A stretch of 64,000 nt of DNA, from positions 124,001-188,000 of the forward strand of contig NZ_MJLZ01000001.1 in assembly GCF_003666245.1 (NCBI RefSeq). Direction: 5' to 3'. The notes under the pieces were generated by a model. The model did not search any database. It had not been told where the DNA came from and saw nothing but the letters and a program-made list of their open reading frames with translations. A program made the position numbers and the translations under genes. Source of the stretch: Brenneria alni (GTDB lineage Bacteria; Pseudomonadota; Gammaproteobacteria; Enterobacterales; Enterobacteriaceae). Shown here one piece after another: positions 1 to 10,660 of the stretch; positions within the stretch are counted from its first letter, which is position 1, and each line of letters opens with the position of its first letter.

Positions 1-1
1 C

Positions 2-571
2 GGATTACTCTCGGTTCCTGGTCGCGCCCCGGAACACAAAGATAGCGTGATGAGCCGCATCCAGACGAACCACCCCGATGCCCAGTCCGTCCATCGTTTA
101 GATATGGCCACCAGCGGCGTGATGGTTATTGCACTGACAAAAATCGCCGAACGTGAGTTAAAACGTCAGTTTCGCGAACGCGAACCCAAAAAATCCTACA
201 TCGCCCGCGTCTGGGGGTTGATGGCCCACGATGAAGGATTGATTGACCTGCCGCTGATTTGTGACTGGCCGAACCGCCCCAAACAGAAAGTGTGTTTTGA
301 GCAAGGCAAAGCGGCGCAAACCAGCTATCAGGTTCTGTCGCGTGACAGCGATGGCACCACGCGTGTCAAACTGATGCCCATCACCGGTCGCTCTCACCAG
401 TTGCGTGTCCATCTGCTGGCATTGGGTCATCCCATTCTTGGCGATGGTTTTTATGCCCACCCACAGGCCAAAGACAGAGCGCCCCGCCTGCTGCTGCACG
501 CGCAGGAGCTGTGCATCATGCACCCCGAATTCAAAACGCCCATGCACTTCCGCTGTGAGGCGGACTTCTGA
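2..571 (+). CDS. rluA: RluA, rRNA/tRNA pseudouridine synthase (5' end outside window)
   Basis: Converts uridine to pseudouridine in 23S rRNA (U746) and in tRNA position 32. The reading frame is open from base 2, so the start lies upstream; 189 residues remain of a family length near 219. The catalytic motif HRLDMATSG, with its essential Asp, is visible, followed by the later RluA-family segment with GRSHQLRVHL and HPILGD. In E. coli rluA sits beside djlA and lptD as here. It converges with djlA; the 85-base gap shows no clear terminator. The family call is secure; the substrate is by orthology. Confidence 0.95.
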   Translation, partial: GLLSVPGRAPEHKDSVMSRIQTNHPDAQSVHRLDMATSGVMVIALTKIAERELKRQFREREPKKSYIARVWGLMAHDEGLIDLPLICDWPNRPKQKVCFEQGKAAQTSYQVLSRDSDGTTRVKLMPITGRSHQLRVHLLALGHPILGDGFYAHPQAKDRAPRLLLHAQELCIMHPEFKTPMHFRCEADF

Positions 572-656
572 ACGTGTTTTCAATCGAATCAGCGTGGTGC
601 GCGGATGAGGGAAATGGTAAGGCAGGCGCAAAAACGGGAAAAAGATATACCGGTAA

Positions 657-1511
657 TTATTTCAATTGATTAGCGCTTTTCAGTAATTCATAGGCCGCCT
701 GAATATCCTGCGCTTTTCGCTTCGCCATTTCCATCATCCTGGGCGATAACCTTTTCGCCACCAGTTTATCCGGGTGATGTTCGCTCATCAGCTTACGATA
801 GGCCCGCTTAATCGTCGCCGCATCATCATTGCGGCGCACACCCAGCGTCCGGTAGGCGCTTTCCAGCGTCGGCCCGCGCGGCGGCGCAGGTTGCCGCTGA
901 CCGCCATAAGAATGGCCGTTGGACGACTGGCTGCGACGCTGGTAAGACTTGCCGCCTTGCCTCGACTGGTAGGCCGTGCTTTCCATATTGCGCAGAAAAA
1001 ACTCGAACTGTTCGCGGGTAACCCCCAGTTCATCAGCAATCACATAAAGCAAACGTCTTTCGTTCGGATGCAATACACCATCAACAAAAGCCACCTGAAG
1101 CTGAATTTCCAGAAACATCTTAATTAAATCAAAACGCCCGAGGCAGGCATCACGCAGTTTTCGTAGTTTAATGCGCAGTGGAAAATGGTTGGCTTTGCCT
1201 TCACGAAACGCCTGCTGCGCCGCAGTTCGCTCTTCGCCAAACAGTTCAAGGCGATCCATCATTTTGGTCGCTATCTGGATATCCGCTTCCGTTACCCGCC
1301 CTTTGGACTTAGTAAGGTGCCCCATCGCCTGAAAGGTGGTCAGGAAAAACAGTGACTGGCGGGTGGATTGGGATGAAAAAAAGTGACGGCGACGCGATGC
1401 TCTGGCCCTGTCAATCAAGTGCCCCATCAGCAGTCCCATAATCATTCCCCAGATGCCGCCGCTGGACATAATCCCCAGCACAAGCCCCAGCAACTTTCCC
1501 CAATACCGCAT
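657..1511 (-). CDS. djlA: DjlA, membrane-anchored DnaJ-like co-chaperone
   Basis: Co-chaperone of DnaK with one N-terminal membrane anchor. Residues about 7-31 form a Gly-rich hydrophobic segment, the middle carries a TerB-like domain, and the C-terminus is a J domain with the HPD motif at residues 246-248, which stimulates DnaK ATPase. A linker rich in Ser/Gln/Gly separates the two domains. Length is 284 aa against about 271 in E. coli. It is transcribed away from lptD. Known in E. coli to influence Rcs signalling; that role here is inferred. Confidence 0.95.
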   Translation of the reverse strand: MRYWGKLLGLVLGIMSSGGIWGMIMGLLMGHLIDRARASRRRHFFSSQSTRQSLFFLTTFQAMGHLTKSKGRVTEADIQIATKMMDRLELFGEERTAAQQAFREGKANHFPLRIKLRKLRDACLGRFDLIKMFLEIQLQVAFVDGVLHPNERRLLYVIADELGVTREQFEFFLRNMESTAYQSRQGGKSYQRRSQSSNGHSYGGQRQPAPPRGPTLESAYRTLGVRRNDDAATIKRAYRKLMSEHHPDKLVAKRLSPRMMEMAKRKAQDIQAAYELLKSANQLK

Positions 1512-1697
1512 ATACTCCTTAAATCCTCATGCCGTCAGCCAAAAATTGCTTTATCATACCCGTCATTTATCTTTGCACCTAACGGCAGTGCGTATAAAAC
1601 AGTGGGGATTTAACACTGGCGCAACGCTGGCGAGTGATATAGTCTCTGACCGTTTGCCGGCATGATGCCTCTGATGACGGAACACCTGATACCGCTT

Positions 1698-4058
1698 ATG
1701 AAAAAAAGCTTCCCAACCCTGCTGGCCACTCTGATTTGGTCGGCGCTATACAGCCAGCAATCGCTGGCCGATCTTGCCGAACAGTGTATGCTGGGCGTGC
1801 CTACGTACAACAGACCGCTGGTAACAGGCGATCCCAATCAATTGCCGGTAAGCATTCAGGCTGACAAAACTGAAGCCAACTATCCCCACAGCGCCCGGTT
1901 CACCGGTGGTGTCAACATCGAACAAGGCAACAGCGTGCTGACCGCCGAGCAGGTGGAACTCAACCAGATTGAATCCACCACTCAGGGCGAACCCATACGC
2001 ACCATTACCGCCACAGGAAATGTGCATTACGACGATAACCAGGTCATCATGAAAGGCCCTAAAGCCTGGTCAAACATTAATACCAAAGATACTGACGTGT
2101 ATGAAGGCGACTATCAAATGGTTGGTCGTCAGGGGCGCGGTACTGCCGACAAAATGAAGATGCGCGACAATAATCGCTACACCATTTTGGAAAACGGCTC
2201 CTTCACCTCTTGCCTGCCGGGGGATAATAGCTGGAGCGTCGTCGGTTCGGAAGTGATTCAAGACCGCGAAGAACAGGTTGCTGAAATCTGGAACGCACGC
2301 TTCAAGATTGGTAACGTCCCCGTATTCTACAGCCCTTACCTGCAATTACCCATCGGTGATAAACGGCGCTCAGGCTTTCTGATCCCCAATGCAAAATACG
2401 GCAGCAGTAACGGCTTTGAGCTTATTACGCCCTACTACTGGAATATCGCCCCCAATTTTGATGCCACGATCACACCACATCTGCAAACCAAACGCGGTAT
2501 GCAATGGCAGAACGAATTCCGTTATCTGACTACGCCCGGTATCGGCACGATTCAGTTCGACTGGCTTCCCAGTGACAACCAATACGCCAAAGACGTCCCG
2601 CAGGACGACAACGACACCCGATGGCTGTTTTACTGGAATCACCAGGGCGTGATGGATCAGGTCTGGCGTTTCAATGCTGACTATACCAAAGTCAGCGACG
2701 ATCGCTATTTCACCGATCTGGACTCAGAATACGGTTCGAGTACCGATGGCTACGTCACACAAAAATTCAGCGTGGGCTATGCTAACCAAAACTGGAATAC
2801 CACGCTCTCCACCAAACAGTTCCAGGTATTTTCTACTGCAAACAACCGGGACGTCTACCGTGCCGAACCACAGCTTGATATCAATTATTATCAGAATGAT
2901 ATCGGGCCGGTTGATATGCATGTTTATGGTCAGGCAGTAAAATTCACCAACGTTAACGATAACCGGCCGGAAGCCACGCGGCTGCATATTGAACCAACAT
3001 TGAGCCTGCCCCTGGCCAACCGCTGGGGTAGTCTGAATACCGAAGCCAGACTATTGGCTACCCATTACCAGCAGGAAAATCTCGATCGTTACCGTGCTGA
3101 CCCGGCGGTAAACGACAGTGCGAAGAATGATCTGAAAGACTCGGTAAACCGCGTGATGCCGCAGTACAAGGTGGATGGCAAAATGGTGTTCGAACGCGGA
3201 ATGGACTGGTCGCAAGGGTATACCCAAACGCTGGAGCCGCGGGTACAGTACCTGTATGTGCCGTATCGCAACCAGAGCGACATCCATACTTACGATTCAA
3301 CGTTGCTGCAATCCGACTACTCCGGGCTATTCCGCGACCGCAGCTATGGCGGTCTGGATCGTATCGCTTCCGCCAACCAACTGGCGACCGGGGTGACATC
3401 GCGTATTTATGATGACACGCTGGTTGAACGTTTTAATGCCTCGGTAGGTCAAATCTATTACTTTGATCGTCCGCGTACCGGTGACAGCAATATGTCACTC
3501 GATCAAAGCGATGATAACGGCAGCATGTTATGGGCTGGCGACGTCTATCTGAAGGCCGACGATAACTGGGGTATGCGGGGAGGATTGCAGTACGACGCCC
3601 GTATCAACAGAGTTGCGCTGGGTGATGCCGTGCTGGAATACCGTAAAGATGCTGAACGCCTGGTACAGTTGAACTACCGCTATGCCAGCCCTCAATATAT
3701 TCAGGCCATGTTGCCAAATGTGCAAAACCCCGGATTTCAGCAGGGTATTTCACAGGTGGGCATCACGGCAAGTTGGCCGATTGTCGACCGCTGGGCCGTC
3801 GTCGGCGCTTACTACTATGATACCAAAGCCAATCAGCCTGCCAGTCAGTTGATTGGGCTGCAATATAATACCTGCTGCTGGGCCGTCAGCGTCGGATATG
3901 AACGTAAAATCACCGACTGGGACAGCGCCAGAAGCAGCAGTGAGTATGATAATAAAGTGTCGTTTAATATTGAATTACGCGGTTTAAGCAATAATTACAG
4001 TCTTGGCTCCGAAAAAATGCTGCGTTCAGGTATTTTACCATACCAGCGTGCCTTCTGA
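1698..4058 (+). CDS. lptD: LptD, LPS-assembly outer-membrane protein
   Basis: Forms, with LptE, the outer-membrane translocon that inserts lipopolysaccharide into the outer leaflet. The start at 1698 gives a signal peptide beginning [13 protein letters not shown] and a mature N-terminus near residue 25; in-frame ATGs at 1662, 1665 and 1674 lie upstream but would spoil the signal peptide. The four cysteines expected for the two long-range disulfides are visible: one at residue 30, one in FTSCLPGD, and the pair in YNTCCW. An N-terminal OstA domain precedes a long beta-barrel. 786 aa, close to the family norm of 784. First gene of lptD-surA-pdxA-rsmA-apaGH. Confidence 0.96.
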   Translation: MKKSFPTLLATLIWSALYSQQSLADLAEQCMLGVPTYNRPLVTGDPNQLPVSIQADKTEANYPHSARFTGGVNIEQGNSVLTAEQVELNQIESTTQGEPIRTITATGNVHYDDNQVIMKGPKAWSNINTKDTDVYEGDYQMVGRQGRGTADKMKMRDNNRYTILENGSFTSCLPGDNSWSVVGSEVIQDREEQVAEIWNARFKIGNVPVFYSPYLQLPIGDKRRSGFLIPNAKYGSSNGFELITPYYWNIAPNFDATITPHLQTKRGMQWQNEFRYLTTPGIGTIQFDWLPSDNQYAKDVPQDDNDTRWLFYWNHQGVMDQVWRFNADYTKVSDDRYFTDLDSEYGSSTDGYVTQKFSVGYANQNWNTTLSTKQFQVFSTANNRDVYRAEPQLDINYYQNDIGPVDMHVYGQAVKFTNVNDNRPEATRLHIEPTLSLPLANRWGSLNTEARLLATHYQQENLDRYRADPAVNDSAKNDLKDSVNRVMPQYKVDGKMVFERGMDWSQGYTQTLEPRVQYLYVPYRNQSDIHTYDSTLLQSDYSGLFRDRSYGGLDRIASANQLATGVTSRIYDDTLVERFNASVGQIYYFDRPRTGDSNMSLDQSDDNGSMLWAGDVYLKADDNWGMRGGLQYDARINRVALGDAVLEYRKDAERLVQLNYRYASPQYIQAMLPNVQNPGFQQGISQVGITASWPIVDRWAVVGAYYYDTKANQPASQLIGLQYNTCCWAVSVGYERKITDWDSARSSSEYDNKVSFNIELRGLSNNYSLGSEKMLRSGILPYQRAF

Positions 4059-4155
4059 TCTCGCGTGCGGAAGGCAGTAACGAGGCGAATGCGGCAGACA
4101 GGCTGTGTCAATGAAACTTTTAATCCGTCATGCGGATGAGATAAATGGGAAAGGT

Positions 4156-5451
4156 ATGAATAACTGGAGAACGCTTATTCTCGGATTGGCACTGAGTGCT
4201 TCTACTGCGTTCGCAGCACCACAGGTTGTTGATAAAGTCGCAGCAGTGGTAGATAACAGCGTCGTATTGGAAAGTGACGTAAACACTCTTTTGCAATCGG
4301 TAAAACTGAATGCTCAACAGGCAGGTCAGCAATTGCCGGATGACGCCACATTACGCCATCAAATAACCGAGCGCCTGATCATGGATAACATTATCCTGCA
4401 AATGGCGCAAAAAATGGGCATCCAGGTTACAGATGAGCAATTGGATCGCTCCATCGCCAACATCGCTGCCCAGAACCGTCTATCAGTTGATCAGTTAAAA
4501 AGTCAGTTGGCTTATGAGGGGCTTAACTACAACACCTATCGCAACCAGATTCGTAAAGAGATGCTGATCGCCGAGGTACGCAATAACGAAGTTCGCCGTC
4601 GCGTCAGCGTTTTGCCGCAGGAAGTCGATGCGCTGGCAAAACAGATTGCCAATCAGACAGGTGAAGATGCCGAACTGAATTTAAGTCATATCCTCATTCC
4701 GTTACCGGAAAATCCAAGTCAGCAACAGGTTGATGAAGCCGAAAATCTGGCGTCCTCTTTGGTGAAACAAATAAACGAAGGCGCTGATTTCGGTAAACTG
4801 GCCATCACCTATTCCGCCGATCCTCAGGCATTGAAAGGCGGGCAAATGGGATGGGGCAAGTTGCAAGAGCTCCCGACGCTGTTTGCTGAAAGGCTGGCTC
4901 AGACTCAGAAAGGGCAGATCGTCGGCCCTATCCGTTCCGGTGTCGGCTTCCACATTCTGCGCGTTAACGATATTCGCGGCAGCGACAAAACCGTGTCAGT
5001 CACCGAAACCCATGCCCGCCATATTCTCCTTAAACCTTCTGTCGTAATGACGGACAGCCAGGCGCGGGAGAAACTGGAAGAGGTCGCACAACAGATTAAA
5101 AATGGCAGCACCGACTTTGCCGCTCAGGCAAAACAACTATCACAAGACCCCGGTTCGGCCAATCAGGGCGGCGATCTGGGTTGGGCTTCTCCTGACATGT
5201 ACGATCCGGCTTTCCGCGATGCCTTGCTGAAATTGAGAAAAGGCGAAATCAGTCAACCGGTTCACTCCTCTTTTGGCTGGCACCTGATTCAACTACTGGA
5301 TATCCGACAGGTTGATAAAACTGATGCGGCACAGAAAGAACGAGCATACCGGATGCTGTTTAACCGGAAATTCTCCGAAGAAGCGCAAACCTGGATGCAG
5401 GAACAGCGGGCGGCGGCTTACGTCAAAATTGTTAACGGCGCGGATAATTAA
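4156..5451 (+). CDS. surA: SurA, periplasmic chaperone and peptidyl-prolyl isomerase
   Basis: Escorts outer-membrane proteins, including LptD, across the periplasm to the BAM complex. The start at 4156 has a good ribosome site (gggaaagg) and gives a signal peptide cleaved near STAFA-A at residues 16-21; an upstream in-frame start at 4105 would bury the signal. The order is an N-terminal chaperone domain, two parvulin domains (about 173-275 and 284-384) and a C-terminal helix. 431 aa, against 428 in E. coli. It follows lptD by 97 bases and its TAA stop shares one base with the pdxA ATG, so the two are translationally coupled. Confidence 0.97.
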   Translation: MNNWRTLILGLALSASTAFAAPQVVDKVAAVVDNSVVLESDVNTLLQSVKLNAQQAGQQLPDDATLRHQITERLIMDNIILQMAQKMGIQVTDEQLDRSIANIAAQNRLSVDQLKSQLAYEGLNYNTYRNQIRKEMLIAEVRNNEVRRRVSVLPQEVDALAKQIANQTGEDAELNLSHILIPLPENPSQQQVDEAENLASSLVKQINEGADFGKLAITYSADPQALKGGQMGWGKLQELPTLFAERLAQTQKGQIVGPIRSGVGFHILRVNDIRGSDKTVSVTETHARHILLKPSVVMTDSQAREKLEEVAQQIKNGSTDFAAQAKQLSQDPGSANQGGDLGWASPDMYDPAFRDALLKLRKGEISQPVHSSFGWHLIQLLDIRQVDKTDAAQKERAYRMLFNRKFSEEAQTWMQEQRAAAYVKIVNGADN

Positions 5452-6515
5452 TGCAAACTGAGATCGGAACGCAACGTGTAGTGATTACCCCCGGTGAACC
5501 TGCCGGGATTGGTCCCGATCTGGTTATCGCCCTGGCGCAGCGGTCATGGCCGGTTGAACTGGTGGTCTGCGCCGACCCCGACCTGCTGTTGAGCCGTGCG
5601 TTGCAACTGCACTTACCGTTAACATTGCAGCACTATCAGCCAGGGCAACCGGCACAGCCACAGCAGGCGGGAACCTTAACGATTTTGGCGCACGCTACCC
5701 CGGCGACCGTGTTGGCAGGCCAGCTTAACGTCAGTAATAGCGCCTATGTCGTCGATACGCTGGCACGGGCCTGTGATGGCTGTCTGAGCGGAGAATTTGC
5801 CGCACTGATTACCGGGCCGGTACATAAAGGCATCATTAACGATGCAGGTGTTCCGTTCAGCGGACATACCGAATTTTTTGCCGACCGCAGTCACTGTGAA
5901 CGCGTTGTCATGATGCTGGCGACCGAAGAATTACGGGTAGCGTTAGCCACCACTCATCTGCCGCTTTCTGACGTTTCCGGCGCCATTACCCGGCAAAGTC
6001 TGCATGAAGTCATCACCATCGTGCATCATGATCTACAAAAGAGATTTGGCATAGGGCAGCCACAAATTTACGTTTGCGGTTTAAATCCCCACGCTGGTGA
6101 AGGCGGCCATATGGGCCGTGAAGAGCTGGATGTCATCATCCCCGCGCTGGAGGAACTGCGCCAGCAAGGCATCTGCCTTATTGGCCCGTTACCTGCGGAC
6201 ACACTGTTCCAGCCGAAGTATCTGCAACATGCCGATGCGGTGCTGGCGATGTATCACGATCAAGGTCTGCCGGTTCTGAAATATCAAGGGTTTGGTCGTG
6301 CGGTAAACATTACTCTGGGCTTGCCCTTTATCCGCACCTCGGTCGATCACGGTACGGCGTTGGAGCTGGCAGCCACCGGTAACGCCGATCCCGGCAGTTT
6401 TACCACGGCATTAAACCTTGCCATTAAAATGATACACTCAATAGATTTCGAGTTGCAGGAAGGCGGCAACCGAGGGAATCCTCAGGAGCTTACATTAAGT
6501 AAGCGACTGGGGTGA
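5451..6515 (+). CDS. pdxA: PdxA, 4-hydroxythreonine-4-phosphate dehydrogenase with ERIC-derived C-terminus
   Basis: NAD-dependent dehydrogenase of the pyridoxal phosphate pathway; its product is condensed by PdxJ. The N-terminal [12 protein letters not shown], the metal-site SGHTEFF, the [11 protein letters not shown] region and the [11 protein letters not shown] motif are all present. The length is 354 aa against about 329 usual. The excess is explained: from residue 327 (after NLAIKM) the frame runs into an ERIC element, which encodes the last 28 residues and supplies the TGA stop. The catalytic core is intact, so the enzyme is probably active, but the native tail has been replaced. Confidence 0.95.
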   Translation: MQTEIGTQRVVITPGEPAGIGPDLVIALAQRSWPVELVVCADPDLLLSRALQLHLPLTLQHYQPGQPAQPQQAGTLTILAHATPATVLAGQLNVSNSAYVVDTLARACDGCLSGEFAALITGPVHKGIINDAGVPFSGHTEFFADRSHCERVVMMLATEELRVALATTHLPLSDVSGAITRQSLHEVITIVHHDLQKRFGIGQPQIYVCGLNPHAGEGGHMGREELDVIIPALEELRQQGICLIGPLPADTLFQPKYLQHADAVLAMYHDQGLPVLKYQGFGRAVNITLGLPFIRTSVDHGTALELAATGNADPGSFTTALNLAIKMIHSIDFELQEGGNRGNPQELTLSKRLG

Positions 6516-6560
6516 GTAAGGGCAGTCAACGCATCTGCAATTTGAAAGATGAAGAGTATA
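6431..6560 (+). repeat. ERIC element (enterobacterial repetitive intergenic consensus)
   Basis: An imperfect palindrome of about 130 bases starting gatacactc and ending gaagagtata. Its centre matches the two diagnostic ERIC core arms. The stretch at 6474-6495 (through caggagcttacat) differs from the ERIC1R complement at 2 of 22 positions, and the stretch at 6497-6518 (aagtaagcgactggggtgag then ta) differs from ERIC2 at 3 of 22. ERIC elements are about 127 bp. This copy overlaps the pdxA 3' end and fills the pdxA-rsmA gap up to 10 bases before the rsmA start. ERIC copies are non-autonomous and are often transcribed as structured RNA. Confidence 0.93.
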
Positions 6561-6570
6561 AAACACATTA

Positions 6571-7389
6571 ATGAATAATCGAGTACACCAAGGTCATTTC
6601 GCCCGTAAACGCTTTGGGCAAAACTTTTTAAGCGATCATTTCGTGATCGACAGCATCGTTTCCGCCATTTATCCGCAACCCGGTCAGGCAATCGTCGAGA
6701 TCGGCCCTGGTCTGGGCGCGTTGACAGCGCCAGTCGGTGAACGTATGGATCGCTTTACCGTAATCGAACTGGATCGCGATCTGGCCGCCCGGCTGGAAAC
6801 CCATCCAACGCTGAAAGATAAGCTGACCATTATTCAGCAGGATGCCATGATGGTGGATTTTTCGGCTTTGGCCGAACAAGCCGGGCAACCCCTGCGAGTG
6901 TTTGGTAATCTGCCTTATAATATTTCAACACCGCTGATGTTCCACTTGTTCAGTTATACTGAGGCTATCCGCGACATGCACTTTATGCTGCAAAAAGAAG
7001 TGGTTAACCGTATGGTTGCTGGCCCCGACAGCAAAGCCTATGGCCGTTTAAGCGTGATGGCCCAGTATTACTGCCAGGTGATTCCGGTGCTGGAAGTACC
7101 GCCCACAGCGTTTAAACCGGCGCCGAAAGTCGATTCTGCCGTTGTCCGTCTGGTTCCTCATGCACAGGTTCCGTATCCGGTGAATGACATCCGCATGTTG
7201 AGCCGGATTACTACCGAAGCGTTTAATCAGCGTCGTAAAACACTGCGCAACAGTCTGGGTAGTCTCTTTACCCTGGAACAACTGGCTGAACTGGGCATCG
7301 ACTCAGGCTGTCGTGCCGAAAATGTGACGGTTGAGCAATACTGCCGGTTAGCCAACTGGCTGACCGCGCATCCTACAGCACAGGAATAA
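6571..7389 (+). CDS. rsmA: RsmA (KsgA), 16S rRNA dimethyladenosine transferase
   Basis: Dimethylates A1518 and A1519 in helix 45 of 16S rRNA, a late checkpoint of 30S assembly. Visible are GQNFLSD near the N-terminus, the SAM-binding [11 protein letters not shown] motif, and the catalytic FGNLPYNIS motif (motif IV). 272 aa, as in E. coli (273). The start has only a weak, distant purine run (gaagag, 14 bases upstream) and that run belongs to the ERIC element, so its translation signals differ from the usual arrangement. Confidence 0.97.
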   Translation: MNNRVHQGHFARKRFGQNFLSDHFVIDSIVSAIYPQPGQAIVEIGPGLGALTAPVGERMDRFTVIELDRDLAARLETHPTLKDKLTIIQQDAMMVDFSALAEQAGQPLRVFGNLPYNISTPLMFHLFSYTEAIRDMHFMLQKEVVNRMVAGPDSKAYGRLSVMAQYYCQVIPVLEVPPTAFKPAPKVDSAVVRLVPHAQVPYPVNDIRMLSRITTEAFNQRRKTLRNSLGSLFTLEQLAELGIDSGCRAENVTVEQYCRLANWLTAHPTAQE

Positions 7390-7403
7390 CTGGAGTTGTC
7401 GTG

Positions 7404-7781
7404 ATGATTAATGCGCCCCGTGTTTGTGTACAGGTTCAGAGTTTCTACGTCGAGTCTCAGTCACAACCTGATGAAGAGCGTTTCGTATTCGCTTATACGG
7501 TCACGGTTCGCAATCTGGGGCGGCATGAAGTACAGCTCCAGGGCCGTTACTGGTTGATCACTAATGCTAATGGGCGTCAGACGGAAGTTCAGGGAGAAGG
7601 CGTAGTCGGAGAACAGCCAGTAATACAGCCCGGAAGCGAATTTCAGTACACCAGCGGTACAGTATTGGAAACCCCATTAGGCACGATGGAAGGGCACTAC
7701 CAGATGATCGATCATCAAGGTGATGCTTTTCAGGTCAGTATTCCTGTATTCCGCCTGGCAATCCCCTCACTGATACATTGA
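7404..7781 (+). CDS. apaG: ApaG, FN3-like domain protein
   Basis: Small protein of the ApaG/DUF525 fold (fibronectin-III-like beta sandwich), conserved beside apaH; its biochemical role is unsettled, with links to Mg/Co resistance and phosphate binding. The ATG at 7404 ([12 protein letters not shown]) matches the family start and follows tggag; a GTG at 7401 immediately upstream is less likely. Conserved features include [18 protein letters not shown] and the [11 protein letters not shown] segment. 125 aa, exactly the E. coli length. It follows rsmA by 14 bases and precedes apaH by 8. Confidence 0.95.
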   Translation: MINAPRVCVQVQSFYVESQSQPDEERFVFAYTVTVRNLGRHEVQLQGRYWLITNANGRQTEVQGEGVVGEQPVIQPGSEFQYTSGTVLETPLGTMEGHYQMIDHQGDAFQVSIPVFRLAIPSLIH

Positions 7782-7789
7782 CGATAACT

Positions 7790-8626
7790 ATGTCTACTTA
7801 TTTAATTGGCGATGTTCACGGCTGTTTAGTTGAACTCGAAGCGCTCTTGGCGCAGGTTTCCTTTAACCCGGAACAAGACACCCTGTGGCTGACAGGCGAT
7901 CTGGTGGCCCGCGGCCCGGATTCACTCCAGGTGCTGCGCTTTGTCCGCTCTCTCGGCCCATCCGTACGTATGGTTTTGGGAAATCACGATTTGCATTTGC
8001 TCGCCGTCTACGCAGGGATCAGCCGCAGTAAGCCCAAAGATCGGCTCACCACACTGCTGGAAGCGCCAGATGTCGATAAACTGATTAACTGGCTGCGCCG
8101 ACAACCACTATTGCAGATTGATAACGATTTAAAGCTGGTGATGGCACATGCCGGTATTACGCCACAGTGGGATTTGGCAACGGCTAAAATGTGCGCCCGT
8201 GAAGTAGAGTCAATTCTGGGTAGTGATAGCTATCCTTTGTTTCTCGATGCGATGTACGGCGATATGCCGAATCACTGGAGTCCTGAACTCAGCGGCCTTC
8301 CCCGTTTGCGTTTCAGCGCCAATGTGTTTACCCGTATGCGCTACTGCTTCTCTGGCGGTCAGTTGGATATGATTTGCAAGGAGCCGCCGACGCAGGCGCC
8401 GTCTTTGCTGAAACCGTGGTTCAACTTACCGAGTAAGATCACCGACGAGTACGCCATTGCTTTCGGGCATTGGGCGTCGCTGGACGGCAAAGGCACGCCG
8501 GAAAATATCTACGCGCTGGATACGGGCTGCTGCTGGGGTGGGGAGCTGACTATGCTGCGCTGGGAAGATAAGCGCTATTTTACGCAAAAATCGCTGGCAT
8601 GCCTCAATACGGGTAATGCCCGGTAG
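7790..8626 (+). CDS. apaH: ApaH, bis(5'-nucleosyl)-tetraphosphatase (symmetrical)
   Basis: Hydrolyses Ap4A to two ADP, controlling alarmone levels; it also removes Np4 caps from RNA in E. coli. A calcineurin-like metallophosphoesterase: the motifs [17 protein letters not shown] and LGNHDLHL lie within the first 70 residues, and the final metal ligand region is in VMAHAGI. The start is set at 7790 ([11 protein letters not shown]) by family comparison. 278 aa against 280 in E. coli. Last gene of the lptD-apaH run, followed by a shared terminator. Confidence 0.97.
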   Translation: MSTYLIGDVHGCLVELEALLAQVSFNPEQDTLWLTGDLVARGPDSLQVLRFVRSLGPSVRMVLGNHDLHLLAVYAGISRSKPKDRLTTLLEAPDVDKLINWLRRQPLLQIDNDLKLVMAHAGITPQWDLATAKMCAREVESILGSDSYPLFLDAMYGDMPNHWSPELSGLPRLRFSANVFTRMRYCFSGGQLDMICKEPPTQAPSLLKPWFNLPSKITDEYAIAFGHWASLDGKGTPENIYALDTGCCWGGELTMLRWEDKRYFTQKSLACLNTGNAR

Positions 8627-8633
8627 CGTACAA

Positions 8634-8663
8634 TCTGAGCCTGTAATGGATAGCAGGCTCAGA
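8634..8663. terminator. Bidirectional hairpin between apaH and folA
   Basis: A perfect 10-bp stem (TCTGAGCCTG / CAGGCTCAGA) with a 10-base loop lies between the convergent ends of apaH and folA. No long T-run flanks it, so it may act as a weak two-way terminator or as a 3' stabilising hairpin. Confidence 0.6.
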
Positions 8664-8678
8664 TATAAAGAAAATAAA

Positions 8679-9161
8679 CTAGTGTCGTTCTAAAATTTCG
8701 AAACAATAACTGTGCGAGTTGCGCTCATCCGCATCATGAAACTCACTGAAAGTGGACTGCCACTCATCAGGTTCATAATCCGGAAAATGGGTATCGCCTT
8801 CCACTTCCGCATCAATGTGGGTCAGATACAGGCGGTTAGCTCTAGGCAACATCTGCTGGTAGATGCTTCCTCCTCCGATCACCATCACTTCTTCCACATC
8901 ACCGACAGCAGCCAGTGCGTCTTCCAGTGAGGAAACCCAGGTAACGCGGTCATCATCCCCAGGATGACTGCTGACAACAATATTCAGTCTGCCCGGTAAT
9001 GGCTGGCCGATAGAGCGGAAGGTATTGCGCCCCATGATAATCGGCTTATCTAACGTATTACGTTTAAACCACGCCAAATCCGCCGGTAAATGCCACGGCA
9101 TGGCATTTTCCATACCGATAACACGATCCACAGCCAATGCAGCAATCAAACTAATAACCAT
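8679..9161 (-). CDS. folA: FolA, dihydrofolate reductase
   Basis: Reduces dihydrofolate to tetrahydrofolate with NADPH; target of trimethoprim. The type I enzyme is recognisable throughout: [20 protein letters not shown], the catalytic Asp in PADLAWF, IMGRNTF, IGGGSIY and the C-terminal [10 protein letters not shown]. 160 aa, one more than E. coli because of an extra Val after Met. Single gene, convergent with apaH. Confidence 0.98.
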   Translation of the reverse strand: MVISLIAALAVDRVIGMENAMPWHLPADLAWFKRNTLDKPIIMGRNTFRSIGQPLPGRLNIVVSSHPGDDDRVTWVSSLEDALAAVGDVEEVMVIGGGSIYQQMLPRANRLYLTHIDAEVEGDTHFPDYEPDEWQSTFSEFHDADERNSHSYCFEILERH

Positions 9162-9193
9162 GGTAAAACCCTGTAGGTCAGAAAATTGCTGAC

Positions 9194-9222
9194 ACTATAC
9201 GGAAAGCCCCCGCACTCGTCGA
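9194..9222 (-). promoter_or_regulatory. Candidate folA promoter
   Basis: On the minus strand a TATAGT -10 box (9194-9199) is preceded 17 bases upstream by TCGACG (9217-9222), about 35-60 bases before the folA start. The -10 is good, the -35 is weak. Assigned by consensus only. Confidence 0.4.
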
Positions 9223-9259
9223 TAAGGACACACGGTCAAACCGCAATATAAGACAATGT

Positions 9260-9730
9260 CTACACGCCAGGCCGCTTACGATACAGCCATATCCCCGGCA
9301 GCGACAGGCCTATGGACAACGCCCCGACAATAAAGCTGGCCTTCAGGAAATTGGTCATCATGACGCTCATCAATTCTTCGCTGTAGCCAAGATGAGAAAT
9401 TTTCACTAAGGAAATCATCGCGGTATAGGCCGAAATCCCGGGGAACATGGGAATAACCGCGGCAACGGTAAACACCTTGGGATGCGCAAGTAACCAGCGC
9501 GACCAGTGAATACCGATGATCCCTATGGTAATCGCCGCCAGAAATGAGGCCCATTCGATGTTTAACCCCAAATGCATCGCGATAAATCGCACACCATGCC
9601 CCAGCGCCCCCAGTGCAGCGCAATAGCGCAGCGCTTTGACAGGAACATTGAATACCATTGCAAACCCTAACGCCGGCACGGCCGCTAATGCCATATCCTG
9701 TAACAGCGCCCACAGCAGATTTAAGCCCAT
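9260..9730 (-). CDS. yjjB: YjjB, ThrE-family exporter small subunit
   Basis: Membrane subunit of the split ThrE-type (threonine/serine exporter) transporter; with YjjP it has been reported to export succinate in E. coli. The start at 9730 ([14 protein letters not shown]) gives 156 aa against 157 in E. coli; four to five hydrophobic segments cover most of the chain, including the conserved [10 protein letters not shown] stretch. It overlaps the 3' end of yjjP by 10 bases, which implies coupled translation and fixed stoichiometry. Substrate here is inferred. Confidence 0.9.
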   Translation of the reverse strand: MGLNLLWALLQDMALAAVPALGFAMVFNVPVKALRYCAALGALGHGVRFIAMHLGLNIEWASFLAAITIGIIGIHWSRWLLAHPKVFTVAAVIPMFPGISAYTAMISLVKISHLGYSEELMSVMMTNFLKASFIVGALSIGLSLPGIWLYRKRPGV

Positions 9731-10497
9731 CCGCGTAACCCCCACAGCGCCAGCGCCATCACTACCCCGATACAGGTAGTCAGCGTCAGCAGGCTGGCTA
9801 CCGTCCAACGGGCCAGTCCCGTATTGACGTGTCCTTTAAACATATCCGCCACCGCGTTAATCAGCGGAAAACCAGGCACCAGCAGCAGCACACTGGCCGC
9901 CATCGCCACGGTTGAAGTCTGTTGAAAAACAGGCAGCTTCATCAATAACCCTGAGGTCGACGTCGCCACGAATGCCGTAATACAAAAGTTAATCAACGGA
10001 TTAAAGTGATGCGCAGTGAATACCTGCCGGGCGTACATCGCCAGGCCACTGGCAATCATCGTTACGATAAAGGCATCCCACCCGCCGCCATTCAGCCGAC
10101 TAAAACAACCGCAGGAAAGCGCCACGATAGACACCATCATCCAGCGCGGATAGCGCAGTGGCTTAATGTGGGCAAATCGTTTCTCAACACCTGCCGTATC
10201 CAGCAATTTATGTTCAGCCATAATCACCGCGTGCTGCACCTCGGTAACCACATGCATATTGATGCCGCGATCGGCATTCTTACGTGTAGAGGTCAGGCAA
10301 TGTCCCTGCATAATGGTGGTCAGGACGATAGCATTCGCCGAGATTGAACTCTCAACGCTGTCAGCCCCCAATGCCACCCCCAGCCGGGAAGACAACTGCT
10401 CTACAACCATACTTTCCGCGCCATGCTGTAACAGTAAAAGCGCACACTGAATGCACAGCCGGGTAATTTCCCTTTGCTGTGATATTACACTGACCAT
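9721..10497 (-). CDS. yjjP: YjjP, ThrE-family exporter large subunit
   Basis: N-terminal half of the split ThrE exporter (DUF1212 domain). The start at 10497 gives 258 aa (E. coli 256). The cytoplasmic N-terminal part contains [17 protein letters not shown] and [20 protein letters not shown], typical of the domain; the C-terminal half holds about five membrane segments ending with [19 protein letters not shown]. In E. coli yjjPB lies near dnaT; here it sits between folA and a LysE exporter, a different neighbourhood. Confidence 0.92.
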   Translation of the reverse strand: MVSVISQQREITRLCIQCALLLLQHGAESMVVEQLSSRLGVALGADSVESSISANAIVLTTIMQGHCLTSTRKNADRGINMHVVTEVQHAVIMAEHKLLDTAGVEKRFAHIKPLRYPRWMMVSIVALSCGCFSRLNGGGWDAFIVTMIASGLAMYARQVFTAHHFNPLINFCITAFVATSTSGLLMKLPVFQQTSTVAMAASVLLLVPGFPLINAVADMFKGHVNTGLARWTVASLLTLTTCIGVVMALALWGLRGWA

Positions 10498-10660
10498 GTT
10501 TTTATCCCGATCCTGACCCACAGAAAATAACCCTAAATAAAGCAAGGAGATTTGTTAACATATTGCAGACCACTAGCCAATAATGGTGATGCTAATTAAT
10601 TGCCGTGGCGCTATCATTCTACCTGTTTTATTTTTCTATTTTCGCCACCTGGAACACATC

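Noticed and set aside
1512-1697. Sigma-E promoter for lptD
   Set aside because: Expected from E. coli, but I could not find a GGAACTT-like box with a proper spacer and -10, so it is not listed.
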